Below the pieces are notes generated by a model, which saw only the letters and a list, made by a program, of their open reading frames with translations, had not been told where the DNA came from and made no database searches. From contig CAWFZK010000036.1 in NCBI GenBank assembly GCA_963820315.1, forward strand, positions 163,836 through 227,835: a stretch of 64,000 bases of DNA, read 5' to 3'. Source of the stretch: JACVRW01 sp963820315 (GTDB lineage: Bacteria > Actinomycetota > Thermoleophilia > Solirubrobacterales > Thermoleophilaceae). How positions within the stretch are numbered: the stretch's first letter is position 1; the number at the start of each line of letters is the position of its first letter. The position numbers and the translations under genes were made by a program. This document shows, piece by piece, positions 46,015 to 55,540 of this stretch.

Positions 46015-46893
46015 ATGCGGAGCTGGATGGCGGTGGCGCTCGTGGCCCTGACGGCGTGGGCGGGCTGTGAGGACGACGCCGACCGCGACGCCGGGCGGAG
46101 CTCGGCGCCGCGCCAGGTCGAGGGCTCGCTGGACCTCGAGCATGCCCAGGCGGGCGCGCCCGATGCGGGCACTCGCGGCGGGCATGGAGCGGACCGCTAC
46201 GTGCTGCGCGCCGAAGGCGGAGAGGCTCTGATCAGCGGCCGGGTGGACCCGGCCAGCGCGCGCGTGGAGCTCGTCGACGAAACGGGCCGGCGGCGGGCGC
46301 GCGTGCTCCCCGGGGCCGACGGGCGCTTCTCCGCGCTGCTGCCCGGCCTACCGCGGAACGGCGCCGTGACGTTCCGGCTCTCCGCCGGCGCTGGGCGGGC
46401 GTCGCCCTGGCGCAGCGAGATCGTCGCGTCGCGCCCGCCCGGCCGCGCCGCGGTGCGAGCGCTGCAGGTGCCCGCGAGCGACGACACGCCGCCGCTTGCG
46501 GCTCTGCTCCTGCGCCACGGCGGCCGGGTCGTCAGCTCGGTCGCGCCGGTGCTGCCCGACCGCGAGGCGCCGGTGCGCCTCGAGCGTCCCGAGCTGTCGC
46601 TGACGGCGCTGACGCGGGACGCCGACGGCGGCACGGGGCGCATCCGCGTCTCGGTGAGCTACGTGCGCAGCTGCGACGGAGCGCGCGAGCGCAGGACCCG
46701 CCACTTCCCGCCCTCGGAGATCGCGCGCGTGCGCGTGGCTCCGGGCACGCTCGTGCCAGCCGAGCGCCGCCGCCGGGCGCGCGTGCGGCTCGAGCCGGAC
46801 TGCAGCGTCCGCGGCAAGGCCTGGGCCGACGCGACCAACGCGTCAGGGCTCGAGAGCTTCAGCGACCAGATCCACTTCGAGTACCGCGGCTAG
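46015..46893 (+). CDS. Lipoprotein with Ig-like domains, unknown
   Basis: 292 residues from ATG 46015, which follows TATGGT by 7 bases; the ATG at 46003 lies inside that -10 box. The signal has lipobox AWAGC. The mature part has strands typical of an Ig-like module (YVLRAEGGEALISGRVDPASARVELVDETGRR ... FSALLPGLPRNGAVTFRLSA) and a second one in which two Cys are placed far apart (SYVRSCDGARER, LEPDCSVRGKA). Surface role likely; no specific function. Confidence 0.6.
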   Translation: MRSWMAVALVALTAWAGCEDDADRDAGRSSAPRQVEGSLDLEHAQAGAPDAGTRGGHGADRYVLRAEGGEALISGRVDPASARVELVDETGRRRARVLPGADGRFSALLPGLPRNGAVTFRLSAGAGRASPWRSEIVASRPPGRAAVRALQVPASDDTPPLAALLLRHGGRVVSSVAPVLPDREAPVRLERPELSLTALTRDADGGTGRIRVSVSYVRSCDGARERRTRHFPPSEIARVRVAPGTLVPAERRRRARVRLEPDCSVRGKAWADATNASGLESFSDQIHFEYRG

Positions 46894-46925
46894 CCGAGGA
46901 AGGTGCGCGTCGACGTCGGCTGAGC

Positions 46926-47300
46926 TCAGGCGGGTACGGCGCCCTCGATGAAGTCGATGATCCCCTGAACGGGCGCCCCCGGCGTGAACACCTCGGCCAC
47001 CCCCAGCTGCTTCAGCTCAGGGATGTCGTCGTTCGGGATCGTGCCGCCCACCACCAGCACCACGTCCTCCGCACCCTCGTCCTTGAGCAGCGCAGCGATC
47101 CGCGGCACCAGCGTCATATGCGCCCCCGACAGGATCGACAACCCGACCGCGTCCGCGTCCTCCTGCAAGACCGTCTCCACGATCTGCTCCGGCGTCTGAT
47201 GAAGACCCGTGTAGATCACCTCCATACCCGCATCACGCAACGCACGAGCGATGATCTTCGCCCCCCGATCATGACCATCAAGACCAGGCTTCGCGACCAC
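46926..47300 (-). CDS. B12-binding small subunit of acyl-CoA mutase
   Basis: 124 residues from GTG 47300. The cobalamin-binding domain of methylmalonyl-CoA mutase type is complete: VAKPGLDGHDRGAKIIARALRDAGMEV with the DxHxxG histidine, then SILSGAHMTLVPRI and VVGGTIPNDDIPELKQLGVAEVFTPG. It would pair with the larger catalytic subunit at 47465-49113, as in split mutases. A missing base before the start is possible, since an upstream ATGAGCCAG in another frame looks like the usual beginning. Confidence 0.9.
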   Translation of the reverse strand: MVAKPGLDGHDRGAKIIARALRDAGMEVIYTGLHQTPEQIVETVLQEDADAVGLSILSGAHMTLVPRIAALLKDEGAEDVVLVVGGTIPNDDIPELKQLGVAEVFTPGAPVQGIIDFIEGAVPA

Positions 47301-47356
47301 AACACGACGCCGGCGGCGTCATCAGGGCCTGGCTCATCGCGCCGGGTGAGCAGTCA

Positions 47357-47391
47357 GCCGGCGGGACGCCGCGCTGCGACGCCCCGCCGGC
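47357..47391 (-). other. Hairpin between the two mutase subunit genes
   Basis: GCCGGCGGG (47357-47365) pairs with CCCGCCGGC (47383-47391) over a 17-base loop. It may set the ratio of the subunits by partial termination, or stabilise the upstream mRNA. Confidence 0.4.
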
Positions 47392-47464
47392 CTGGAGGAG
47401 GGAGGGACTGCTCCACCCAGCCGGAGAGCGACCGGGAAGCTTGTGGTGGAAGGGGCGGTCATCG

Positions 47465-49113
47465 CTAGAAGACCGGCGTCTCGGTGTAGGTCCCGAAGAC
47501 CTGCTGCAGCGACTCGATGATCTCGCCCTCGCTCGCGTGAGCGCGGGCCGCCTCGACGAGCGGGTCCATGAGGTTGCGGCCGGCGGCCGCGGCGTCGCGG
47601 AGCTCGGCCAGCGTCTGCTCGACCGCGGTGCTGTCCCGCGCCGCCCGCACCGCCTGCAGGCGCCCGATCTGCTTGCGCTCGAGCTCGACCGGGATCTTGA
47701 GGATGCTCGGTCTGGTCGTCGTCGAGCTGCTGGTAGCGGTTGACGCCGACGATGATGCGCCGGCCGGCCTCGATCTCTTCCTGAAGCTGGAAGCTGGCGT
47801 CGGCGATCTCGCGCTGGGGGTAGTTCTGCTTGATCGCGTCGACCATGCCGCCGAGCTCGTCGATCTTGTTGAAGTAGTCGTAGGCGCCCTGCTCCATGCG
47901 GTCGGTCAGCGCCTCGACGAAGTAGGAGCCGCCGAGCGGATCGATCGTGTTAACGACGCCGGTCTCGTGCGCGATGATCTGCTGGGTCCTCAGGGCGACG
48001 CGCACGGCCTCCTCGGTTGGCAGCGCGAGCGCCTCGTCGAAGCTGTTGGTGTGCAGCGACTGGGTGCCGCCCAGCACCGCTGACATGGCCTCCGTCGCGG
48101 TCCGCACGATGTTGTTCAAGGGCTGCTGTGCGGTCAGCGACACACCCGCGGTCTGGGTGTGGAAGCGCATCAGGAGCGAACGCTCGTCCCTCGCCCCGTA
48201 CGTGTCCCTGAGCTCGCGGGCCCAGATCCGCCGGGCGGCCCGGTACTTCGCGATCTCCTCGAAGAAGTCGATGTGGGCGTTGAAGAAGAAGCTGAGCCTG
48301 GGGGCGAAGTCGTCCACCGCGAGGCCGCGCTCGAGCGCGTGCTCGACGTACGTGAAGCCGTCCTTCAAGGTGAACGCGAGCTCCTGCACCGCCGTCGAGC
48401 CGGCCTCGCGGATGTGGTAGCCGGAGATCGAGACCGGGTGCCAGCGTGGCATCCGCCTCGCGCAGAACTCGATCATGTCCGTCACGAGCCGCATCGCCGG
48501 ATCGATCGGGAAGCACCACTCCTTCTGCGCGATGTACTCCTTGAGGATGTCCGTCTGGATCGTGCCGGCCAGCTGCTCGGGCGGGACGCCCTGGCGCTCG
48601 GCGGCGACGACGTAGAAGGCGAGCATCACCGCGGCGGGGGCGTTGATCGTCATCGACGTCGACACCTCGCCCATCGGGATGCCGCGGAACAAAAGCTCCA
48701 TGTCGTCGAGCGTGTCGACGGCGACGCCCTCCCTGCCGACCTCGCCCTCGCTGCGCGGGTGATCGGAGTCGTGCCCCATCAGCGACGGCATGTCGAACGC
48801 CGTCGACAACCCGGTTTGGCCGTGGTCGAGCAGGTAGCGGAAGCGCTCGTTGGTCTCCTCCGGGCCTCCGAAGCCGGCGAACTGGCGCATCGTCCACAGA
48901 CGCCCGCGATACATCGACGGGTAGACGCCGCGCGTGAACGGGAACTCTCCGGGGAAGCCGATCTGCTCGCTGCTCGGGCAGGTCCGCCTCCGTGTACAGA
49001 GGCGCCACCGGCTCGCTGCTCAACGTCGTGAACAGCGCATCGCGCTCCGGCACGCGCGAAAACCGCTCGCGAAACCAACGCTCCGCATCCGTGATCGGCT
49101 CCGCGATCGTCAT
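47465..49113 (-). CDS. Acyl-CoA (methylmalonyl-CoA type) mutase large subunit, two frame shifts
   Basis: From ATG 49113 (after TGGAGAGCC) the protein starts TIAEPITDAERWFRERFSRV; near 48970 the frame shifts and continues YRGRLWTMRQFAGFGGPEETNERFRYLLDHGQTGLSTAFDMPSLMG; near 47710 it shifts again and ends with LRDAAAAGRNLMDPLVEAARAHASEGEIIESLQQVFGTYTETPVF. Core motifs are GVNRYQ, PMRLVTDMIEFCARRMPRWHPVSISGYHIREAG and SGTQSLHTNSFDEAL-like GGTQSLHTNS. About 550 residues without the B12 domain, which is supplied by 46926-47300. Substrate may be methylmalonyl-CoA or isobutyryl-CoA; both indels look like sequencing errors. Confidence 0.87.
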
Positions 49114-49191
49114 GGCTCTCCAGTCGGTGGCATTCCGATAGTAGGAACCCCACATACTAAGCGCAGAACGGTCTAATCTCCACCGCGGCAC

Positions 49192-50343
49192 ATGACGATC
49201 GCAGCGGGACAGGCCCCCCAACTGACGGACGAGCTGGTCGAGCTCCGCGAGCTCGTCCGGCGGATCGCGACCGAGCAGGTGGCGCCCAGGGCCGCGGAGA
49301 TCGACGCGACCGACGAGTACCCCTGGGACCTCCGCCGTCTGCTCGGGGAGCACGACATCCTGGGACTCCCGTTCCCCGTCGAGTACGGCGGGACCGGGAC
49401 GGGCACGCTCATGCTCCAGATCGCGGTGGAGGAGCTTGCGAAGGCCTCAGCCGCGGTCGCGCTGATCCTGATGATCCAGGAGCTCGGCACGCTCCCCATC
49501 CAGCTGTTCGGCAGCGAGGAGCAGAAGCAGCGCTGGCTCCCGCCCTGCGCCTCCGGGGAGTGGTCGCCGGCCTTCTGCCTCTCCGAGCCGGATGCGGGGT
49601 CGGACCCGTCCGCCATGCGCACGACCGCCGTCCGCGACGGCGACGAGTGGGTGCTCAACGGGACCAAGAACTGGATCACGAACGCCACGATCGCCGACTT
49701 CTACGTGGTGTTCGCCGTCACCGATCCGGCCGCTCGCCGCAGCACCGCGTTCATCGTCGAGAAGGATCGGCCCGGGTTCACGGTCCCGCGGCTCGAGCAC
49801 AAGCTCGGCATCCACGGCTCGCCCACCGGGGCGCCGGTGCTCGAGGACGTGCGCGTACCCGACGCGAACCGCATCGGCGAGGTCGGCAAGGGCCTGTCGG
49901 TCGCGCTCGCCACGCTCGAGCGGACGCGCCTCGGCGCCGCCGCACAGGCCGTCGGCATCGCCCAGGGCGCGATCGACTATGCGACCGCGTACGCGAAGGA
50001 GCGCGTGGCGTTCGGCAAGCCGATCATCGAGCTGCAGGCGACGCAGTTCAAGCTGGCGGACATGGAGACGCGCACCGCCGCGGCTCGCGAGCTCCTCCAC
50101 CGCGCCTGCAGGATGGCCGACGACGGAGATCGCCAGCTCGGCAAGTACTCCTCGATGGCCAAGCTGTTCGCGTCCGATACCGCGATGGCGGTGACGGTCG
50201 AGGCGGTCCAGATCCTCGGCGGCTACGGCTACGTGACCGAGTACCCGGTCGAGCGCATGATGCGCGACGCGAAGATCACTCAGATCTACGAGGGCACGAA
50301 CGAGATCCAGCGGGTGATCATCGCGCGCTCGCTCATGCGCTGA
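49192..50343 (+). CDS. Acyl-CoA dehydrogenase
   Basis: 383 residues with all family marks: FCLSEPDAGSDPSAM (FAD and substrate), NGTKNWITNA, FGKPIIELQATQFKLADM and catalytic Glu in IYEGTNEIQRVI. It introduces a trans-2 double bond into an acyl-CoA and passes electrons to ETF. It is divergent from the mutase genes (79 bases between starts) with a possible TAATCT -10 box at 49169-49174. Its last 11 bases overlap the convergent MarR gene. Confidence 0.95.
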   Translation: MTIAAGQAPQLTDELVELRELVRRIATEQVAPRAAEIDATDEYPWDLRRLLGEHDILGLPFPVEYGGTGTGTLMLQIAVEELAKASAAVALILMIQELGTLPIQLFGSEEQKQRWLPPCASGEWSPAFCLSEPDAGSDPSAMRTTAVRDGDEWVLNGTKNWITNATIADFYVVFAVTDPAARRSTAFIVEKDRPGFTVPRLEHKLGIHGSPTGAPVLEDVRVPDANRIGEVGKGLSVALATLERTRLGAAAQAVGIAQGAIDYATAYAKERVAFGKPIIELQATQFKLADMETRTAAARELLHRACRMADDGDRQLGKYSSMAKLFASDTAMAVTVEAVQILGGYGYVTEYPVERMMRDAKITQIYEGTNEIQRVIIARSLMR

Positions 50344-50863
50344 GCCCGTTCTCGAAGTCCCCGGCGTCGATGCGCACGCGGCGCAGCGTCTCGGTGATGC
50401 CCTCGAGCTCCGCCTTGGTGAGCGGCGCCGTGCCGAAGCGATCCTCGTTCAGCGCGGCCGTCGCCTGCTCGGCCACCTGCCGGCCGAGCGGGGTGATCGC
50501 CGCCAGCGTGGTGCGCCTGTCCTGCTCGTGCGACTGGCGCTCGACGTAGCCCTCCTTCTCGAGGCCGTCGATCGTGTTCGTGACGCTCGTGCGGTGGACC
50601 TGGAGGCGCTGGCCCATCTTGCCGAGCGGCAGCGAGCCGCGGCGGCTGTAGTAGAGGAGCATGAGCGCCTCGTAGCGCGGGAAGGTCAGGCCGTGCGGCC
50701 GCAGCAGCTCGTTCAGGCGGGCCATCAGGATCTGATGAACCCTCATCACCGACGTGACGGCGCTCATCGAGGGGGTCGCGGAGCTGCCCCAGTGGCGATT
50801 CCATTGGCGCCGGGCCTCCGCTATCGGGTCGAACGAGGTGCGCTTCGGCACGCGCTGAAGCAT
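50333..50863 (-). CDS. MarR-family transcriptional regulator
   Basis: 176 residues. Winged-helix core: LTFPRYEALMLLYYSRRGSLPLGKMGQRLQVHRTSVTNTIDGLEKEGYVERQSHEQDRRTTLAAITPLG. It starts 11 bases after the end of the acyl-CoA dehydrogenase gene at 50874, so the two are probably one transcript, and it may regulate acyl-CoA genes, as some MarR proteins respond to aromatic-CoA thioesters. Confidence 0.92.
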   Translation of the reverse strand: MLQRVPKRTSFDPIAEARRQWNRHWGSSATPSMSAVTSVMRVHQILMARLNELLRPHGLTFPRYEALMLLYYSRRGSLPLGKMGQRLQVHRTSVTNTIDGLEKEGYVERQSHEQDRRTTLAAITPLGRQVAEQATAALNEDRFGTAPLTKAELEGITETLRRVRIDAGDFENGLSA

Positions 50864-50873
50864 CGCACCTCAC

Positions 50874-52016
50874 TCAGAGGCCAAGCGAGCGCCCGACTAT
50901 CTCCTTCATGATCTCGTTGGTTCCGCCGTAGATGCGCTGGACGCGAGCGTCGCGCCAGAGCCGCGAGACCTTGTACTCGTCCATGTAGCCGTAGCCCCCG
51001 TGCAGCTGCAGGCAGCGGTCCAGCACCTCGAACTGCAGGTCCGTGGTCAGCGCCTTGACGCCCGCCGCCTCCGCGCCGCTCAGCTCGCCGCCGTTGAGGG
51101 CGACGATGCAGCGATCCACGTAGGCGCGCGCCGCCGCGATCTTCGTGCTGAGCTCGGCGACCGCGAAGCGGTTGGCCTGGAAGCTTCCGACTGGCTGGCC
51201 GAACGCAGTGCGCTCGCGGATGTAGTCGAGCGTCAGCTCGAGCGCATGCTCGGCGGCGGCGACCGCCGACACCGCGATCGAGAGCCGCTCGCGCGGCAGC
51301 TCGGCCTTGAGGTACTGCAGTCCCATGCCCTCCTCGCCGAGCCGGTTCTCCACCGGGACCTCGACCTGGTTGAAGTAGAGCTCGGCGGTGTCCTGCGCCC
51401 GGCGGCCGATCTTGGCCAGCTTGCGGCCGCGGTCGAAGCCGTCCATGTCCTTGTCGACCATCAGCAGGCTGAAGCCGTCGCGGCCGCCGCCGCGTGCGGT
51501 GCGCGCCGCCACGATCACGAGATCGGCCTGGATGCCGCTCGTGACGAAGGTCTTGGAGCCGTTGAGGACATACGAGCCGCCGTCGAGCTCGGCGCTCGCA
51601 CTCATCGCCTGAAGATCCGAGCCCGCCCCGGGCTCGGTCAGCGCGATCGCCACGATCAGCTCGCCGCGCGTGAAGGGCGGCAGCCAGCGCTCCTTCTGCT
51701 CGTCGTTGGTCAGCTTGACGAGATAAGGAGCGACGATGTCGTTCTCCAGGCTGAAGTTGTCTCCCACGGCCCCGGCGTAGGCGACCTCCTCGTCGAGGAT
51801 CGCGTTGAAGCGGAAGTCCTCAAGCCCGAGCCCGCCGTACTCCTCGGGCGCCTCGAAGCCCACGAATCCGCTCTCGGCGGCCTTGACCCAGAAGCTCCTG
51901 TCGACCAGGCCCGCGGCCTCCCAGGCGTCGGTGTGCGGCACCGCCTCGCGCGCAAAGAAGGCGCGAGCCGACTCGCGGAAAGTGGTGTGCTCGTCCTCGA
52001 AGATCGTCCGGCGCAC
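50874..52016 (-). CDS. Acyl-CoA dehydrogenase (long-chain type)
   Basis: 380 residues from GTG 52016. IALTEPGAGSDLQAMSASAELDGGSYVLNGSKTFVTSGIQADLVIVAAR, FGQPVGSFQANRFAVAEL and CLQLHGGYGYMDEYKVSRLWRDARVQRIYGGTNEIMKEIV identify the family. In this subgroup the catalytic base may lie at another position, since IYGGTNEI lacks the Glu of YEGTNE. The GTG stands 7 bases after CAGCAT, with TTGACA 17 bases before that and an operator overlapping the -35, so the mRNA is leaderless and repressible. Confidence 0.92.
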   Translation of the reverse strand: MRRTIFEDEHTTFRESARAFFAREAVPHTDAWEAAGLVDRSFWVKAAESGFVGFEAPEEYGGLGLEDFRFNAILDEEVAYAGAVGDNFSLENDIVAPYLVKLTNDEQKERWLPPFTRGELIVAIALTEPGAGSDLQAMSASAELDGGSYVLNGSKTFVTSGIQADLVIVAARTARGGGRDGFSLLMVDKDMDGFDRGRKLAKIGRRAQDTAELYFNQVEVPVENRLGEEGMGLQYLKAELPRERLSIAVSAVAAAEHALELTLDYIRERTAFGQPVGSFQANRFAVAELSTKIAAARAYVDRCIVALNGGELSGAEAAGVKALTTDLQFEVLDRCLQLHGGYGYMDEYKVSRLWRDARVQRIYGGTNEIMKEIVGRSLGL

Positions 52017-52023
52017 GGGGCCG

Positions 52024-52066
52024 ATGCTGCCGCAGCCGGCCCGGTCTGTCAACCAAGCGTTTGGTT
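52024..52066 (-). promoter_or_regulatory. Promoter and TetR-like operator of the acyl-CoA dehydrogenase
   Basis: Minus strand: AACCAAACGCTTGGTT (52051-52066), arms AACCAA/TTGGTT, runs into the -35 TTGACA (52047-52052); -10 CAGCAT at 52024-52029. A repressor bound here would block polymerase. Related sites lie at 60008-60022 and 61209-61222. Confidence 0.65.
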
Positions 52067-53110
52067 TTAGGGCTTGCCGTTGGGCCCCGGAAACACGCGC
52101 TGAACCAGCGGCGTGCGCACCCAGCCGCGGTAGGCGGCGCTGAAGGCCTTCATCGGCTGCGCGCCCGGCGCCGAGCGCAGTTCGCGCTCGACCGCGTCGT
52201 CGTAATCGACCTGGTCGCCGTCGCTCCAAGCCTGTGAGGCGTTGAGCAGGCGGCTGCTGAAGAAGTCCTCGAGCAGCGGCAACGCCGCGCTGTCGGGATC
52301 GAACAGCATCAGGTGACCCTCGCCCGGCAGCGTGTGTAGCCGGCTGTTCGGCAGTCGCGAGGCGAGCAGCCGCCCGTTCGCGGGCGGCACGAGCCGGTCA
52401 CACTGGCCGGCCAGCACGAGCGTCGGGATCCGGACGGTGTGGGCCCAGTGGAGGCTCGACCAGGTCGTCCCCTGCAGGAACTGCTGGGCGTAGCCGAGTG
52501 CGCTCGGAGGATGGCTGTTGCGCTCGCGGGCCTGTGCGTCCGCGCGCGCCGTCTCCGCGAAGCGGCGGCCCCCGTCGAGCAGGTGGCTCGTGCGCCGGTA
52601 GAAGCTCTTGGAGACGTAGCGCAGCGGGGTGCTGATCAGCGCGAGCGGCACGAGCTCGGGTGGCGCGCTCCCCCAGCCGCAGCTCGTTCCCACGAGGGCG
52701 AGCCGCCGCACGCGGTCGGGCGCTGAGCGGGCCAGCTGCTGCGCCATCACGCCGCCGAGTGAGTAGCCGACCACGTCGACCCGCTCGTAGCCCAGCTCGT
52801 CGAGCAGCCGGCCGAGCATCCAGCTCACGGCCGGCAGCGGCAGCGGCACGGGCGTTGCGCGCGAGCGTCCCATCCCCGGCGCGTCGAACGTGATCGTGTG
52901 CGCGTGAGCCGACAGCCGGCTCTGGGCGACGTTCCACATCTCGAGATTCCCGCCCAGCCCGTTGATCATGAGCAGCGGGTAGCCCTCGCCGCGCTCGCGC
53001 ACGAAAATCCCGAATCCGTTGAAGGTGACGAGCCGCTCCTCACCCTCCTCGGTCCGGACGGCGACCGCTGCTTCGGCGGCCTCCGACCGGCCGTTCGGTT
53101 CCGCGAGCAT
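52067..53110 (-). CDS. Alpha/beta hydrolase (PHA-depolymerase-like)
   Basis: 347 residues from ATG 53110 (ATG 53113 also possible). Oxyanion region LLMINGLGGNLEMWN, nucleophile Ser in VVGYSLGGVMAQQ, acid in LAGQCDRLVPP, His in GEGHLMLFDP. NGLGGNLEMW and FDAPGMGRS recall intracellular medium-chain poly(hydroxyalkanoate) depolymerases. It may release hydroxyacyl units that feed the neighbouring beta-oxidation enzymes, but other esters are possible. Confidence 0.8.
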   Translation of the reverse strand: MLAEPNGRSEAAEAAVAVRTEEGEERLVTFNGFGIFVRERGEGYPLLMINGLGGNLEMWNVAQSRLSAHAHTITFDAPGMGRSRATPVPLPLPAVSWMLGRLLDELGYERVDVVGYSLGGVMAQQLARSAPDRVRRLALVGTSCGWGSAPPELVPLALISTPLRYVSKSFYRRTSHLLDGGRRFAETARADAQARERNSHPPSALGYAQQFLQGTTWSSLHWAHTVRIPTLVLAGQCDRLVPPANGRLLASRLPNSRLHTLPGEGHLMLFDPDSAALPLLEDFFSSRLLNASQAWSDGDQVDYDDAVERELRSAPGAQPMKAFSAAYRGWVRTPLVQRVFPGPNGKP

Positions 53111-53158
53111 CAACGTGTGTATACCTCATAAACCGGCATCAAGCGTCCGCTGCAGCCG

Positions 53159-53566
53159 TCAATCCACGCCGATCAGGGCGATTCCGGACAGCACCGGCCG
53201 GCCGTCCGCGCTCGCCTCCACGGCCAGCTCGGCCGTCCCGGCGGCGGCGTCGACCGACGTCACGGAACCGCTGCACTCCACGCGTTCGCCCGCGAACACG
53301 TTGCCGAGGAAGCGCACGCGTACGCGGCGCACGCGCTCGGCCGAGCCCGCGAACCCGACGAGCATCTCCATCAGGTAGCCGAGGTTGCTCGGGCCCTGGT
53401 TGATCGGGCGCTCGCCGAGGCCCAGCGCGCGCACGCTGGCCTCGTCGTAGTGGATCGGATTGGGGTCGTCGAGGATCGCCGCCATCGTCTTCATCGGCTC
53501 GGGGCTCACCGACTCGATCACATGCGGCGGCAGCGCCTGTCCCGGTTGCAGCGAGTCCGCGCGCAC
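53159..53566 (-). CDS. MaoC-type (R)-hydratase, catalytic subunit
   Basis: 135 residues. The hot-dog fold and hydratase motif are visible: AAILDDPNPIHYDEASVRALGLGERPINQGPSNLGYLMEMLVGFAG, with Asp and His as the catalytic pair. Its GTG directly follows the stop of the next gene upstream, so the two are co-translated and should form a heteromer that hydrates enoyl-CoA. Confidence 0.85.
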   Translation of the reverse strand: MRADSLQPGQALPPHVIESVSPEPMKTMAAILDDPNPIHYDEASVRALGLGERPINQGPSNLGYLMEMLVGFAGSAERVRRVRVRFLGNVFAGERVECSGSVTSVDAAAGTAELAVEASADGRPVLSGIALIGVD

Positions 53567-54013
53567 TCAGGCCTCCGCCCGGGGAAAGATCCAGGCGGCC
53601 CCGCAGCGCAGCACGGGAGCGCTGGACCCCTCCTCGCGGACGGTGAAGCGCAGCTGAAGGCGGTCGAACGGCCCCGCCCGCGCGCCGCGCTTGCGCTCGA
53701 TCCCCGCGATCTCGCCCTCGCCCACGTAGGTCGCGCCCGGCCGCAGCGTCCCGTCGAACTCCATGTCGACCTCTCCCATCAGGACGCCGCTGTCGGCATC
53801 GGCGCCCATCAGCTCGAAGACGTCGGTGATGGCGACGCCCGATGACCTGATCGCGACGAAGTAGGCGAGCGAGGGATGCGCGACGGCGGCGTCGGGCGCC
53901 GCGCCGACGGCGTCGGCCCAGAGCCAGCTCACGTGCTCGGTCAGCGTGTAGCTGCCGCCCGGAAAGCGGTGCCCCGCGAGGTGCGCGAAGTCGCTCTCCG
54001 TCGCCTCAGGCAT
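53567..54013 (-). CDS. MaoC-like hydratase, partner (N-terminal type) subunit
   Basis: 148 residues, hot-dog fold: AHPSLAYFVAIRSSGVAITDVFELMGADADSGVLMGEVDMEFDGTLRPGATYVGEGEIAG. It lacks the DxNxxH motif of the partner and so is the non-catalytic half, as in two-gene hydratases (FAS1-type/ChsH-like). Its start overlaps the gnd stop by 8 bases. Confidence 0.8.
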   Translation of the reverse strand: MPEATESDFAHLAGHRFPGGSYTLTEHVSWLWADAVGAAPDAAVAHPSLAYFVAIRSSGVAITDVFELMGADADSGVLMGEVDMEFDGTLRPGATYVGEGEIAGIERKRGARAGPFDRLQLRFTVREEGSSAPVLRCGAAWIFPRAEA

Positions 54014-55448
54014 CCGTGCGCACCTCGGAGCCGTCCTGCCCCCAGCGCGTGTGGAACGAGCCCTCGCGGTCGACGCGCCGGTAGGTGTGGGCGCCGAAGA
54101 AGTCGCGCAGGCCCTGGATCAGGTACGCCGGCCCGCGCTCGCGCCGGTAGCCGTCGTAGTAGGCGAGCGACGACGTGAACGCCGGCACGGCCACGCCGAG
54201 CTCGACCGCGTGGGCGATCACGCGCCGCCAGGAGTCCTGGGCGTCGGCGACCGCGTCGCGGAAGTACGGCACCATCAGCAGGTTGACGGTGTCGGGGTTC
54301 TCGGCGTAGGCGTCGCGGATGCGGTTGAGGAAGCGGGCGCGGATGATGCAGCCGCCGCGCCAGATCGTGGCGAGCGAGCCCATGTCGAGCTTCCAGTCGT
54401 ACGCCGCCGAGGCCGCGGCGAGCTGCTCGAAGCCCTGCGCGTAGGCCACCACCTTGCTGGCGTAGAGCGCCTTCTGGATGTCGTCGACGAGGCCGTCGGG
54501 CGCTGCGGCTCCCGTACCCGGGCTGGGCCCGGCCAGAGCCTCCGACGCCGCGTGGCGCTGGTCGCGCAGCGCCGACAGCGAGCGCGCGAACACGGCCTCG
54601 GTAATGCCCGTCAGCGGCACGCCGAGCTCGAGCGCGTCCTGGCTCGTCCAGCGCCCGGTGCCCTTCTGCTCTGCCTGGTCGACGATCACGTCGACGAGCG
54701 GGCCGCCCGTGTCCGCGTCCTCCTTGGCGAGCACCTTCGCCGTGATCTCGATGAGGAACGACTCGAGGTCGCCGCTGTTCCACTCGTCGAAGATGCCGGC
54801 GATCTCGGGCACCTCGAGCCCCGCGCCGTTGCGCAGCAGGTCGTAGGCCTCGGCGATCAGCTGGATGTCGGCGTACTCGATGCCGTTGTGGACCATCTTC
54901 ACGTAGTGGCCGGCACCGTCCGAGCCGATGTAGGTGCAGCACGGCTCGCCGTCCACCTGGGCGGCGATCGAGGTGAGCGTCTCCTCGACCTCCCCGTAGG
55001 CCTCGCGCTCGCCGCCGGGCATGATGCTCGGGCCGAGCAGCGCGCCCTCCTCGCCGCCCGAGACGCCGATTCCGAGGAAGCGCAGCCCGCGCTCGGCGCA
55101 GGCGTCGTGGCGGCGGCGCGTGTCGGCGAAGTGGGAGTTGCCCGCGTCGATGATGATGTCGCCCTCGTCGAGCAGCGGCGTGAGCTCCTCGATCACGCCG
55201 TCGACGGGCGGCCCCGCCTTGACCATCGCGATGATCCGGCGCGGCCGCTCGAGCGAGCGCACGAAGTCCTCCACCGAGTGCGAGGCCTCGAAGGCGCCCT
55301 CGCCCGAGTACTGCTCCATGAAGTCGTCGGTGCGGGCGGCGGTGCGGTTGTGCACCGCCACCGGGACGCCGTGGTGAGCGATGTTCCGGGCCAGGTTGGC
55401 TCCCATCACCGCCAGTCCGGTGACCCCGATCTGACTGTCCGCACCCAT
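54006..55448 (-). CDS. gnd: 6-phosphogluconate dehydrogenase, decarboxylating
   Basis: 480 residues, full length. NADP fold: IGVTGLAVMGANLARNIAHHG; then VAVHNRTAARTDDF, IIDAGNSHFADTRRR, GIGVSGGEEGALLGPSIMPGG and catalytic Lys in YVKMVHNGIEYADIQLIAEAYDLL. C-terminal helical domain contains SLATIWRGGCIIRARFLNRI and the tail RVDREGSFHTRWG. It converts 6-phosphogluconate to ribulose 5-phosphate, CO2 and NADPH. It heads a minus-strand run into the MaoC pair, which is an unusual neighbour. Confidence 0.97.
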   Translation of the reverse strand: MGADSQIGVTGLAVMGANLARNIAHHGVPVAVHNRTAARTDDFMEQYSGEGAFEASHSVEDFVRSLERPRRIIAMVKAGPPVDGVIEELTPLLDEGDIIIDAGNSHFADTRRRHDACAERGLRFLGIGVSGGEEGALLGPSIMPGGEREAYGEVEETLTSIAAQVDGEPCCTYIGSDGAGHYVKMVHNGIEYADIQLIAEAYDLLRNGAGLEVPEIAGIFDEWNSGDLESFLIEITAKVLAKEDADTGGPLVDVIVDQAEQKGTGRWTSQDALELGVPLTGITEAVFARSLSALRDQRHAASEALAGPSPGTGAAAPDGLVDDIQKALYASKVVAYAQGFEQLAAASAAYDWKLDMGSLATIWRGGCIIRARFLNRIRDAYAENPDTVNLLMVPYFRDAVADAQDSWRRVIAHAVELGVAVPAFTSSLAYYDGYRRERGPAYLIQGLRDFFGAHTYRRVDREGSFHTRWGQDGSEVRTDA

Positions 55449-55540
55449 CGCTTCTCCCTTCGAGACGGCTGTCCGCGGGCGAGCGTATAGGATCCGGGAA
55501 CCAATCAAGCGGTGGGTTGAAAAACGCGAAGGAGGGGCCC

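Noticed and set aside
46926..49200. Cobalamin riboswitch before the B12-dependent mutase
   Set aside because: The gap between the mutase and the divergent acyl-CoA dehydrogenase is only about 79 bases, too short, and no B12-box-like sequence is visible.
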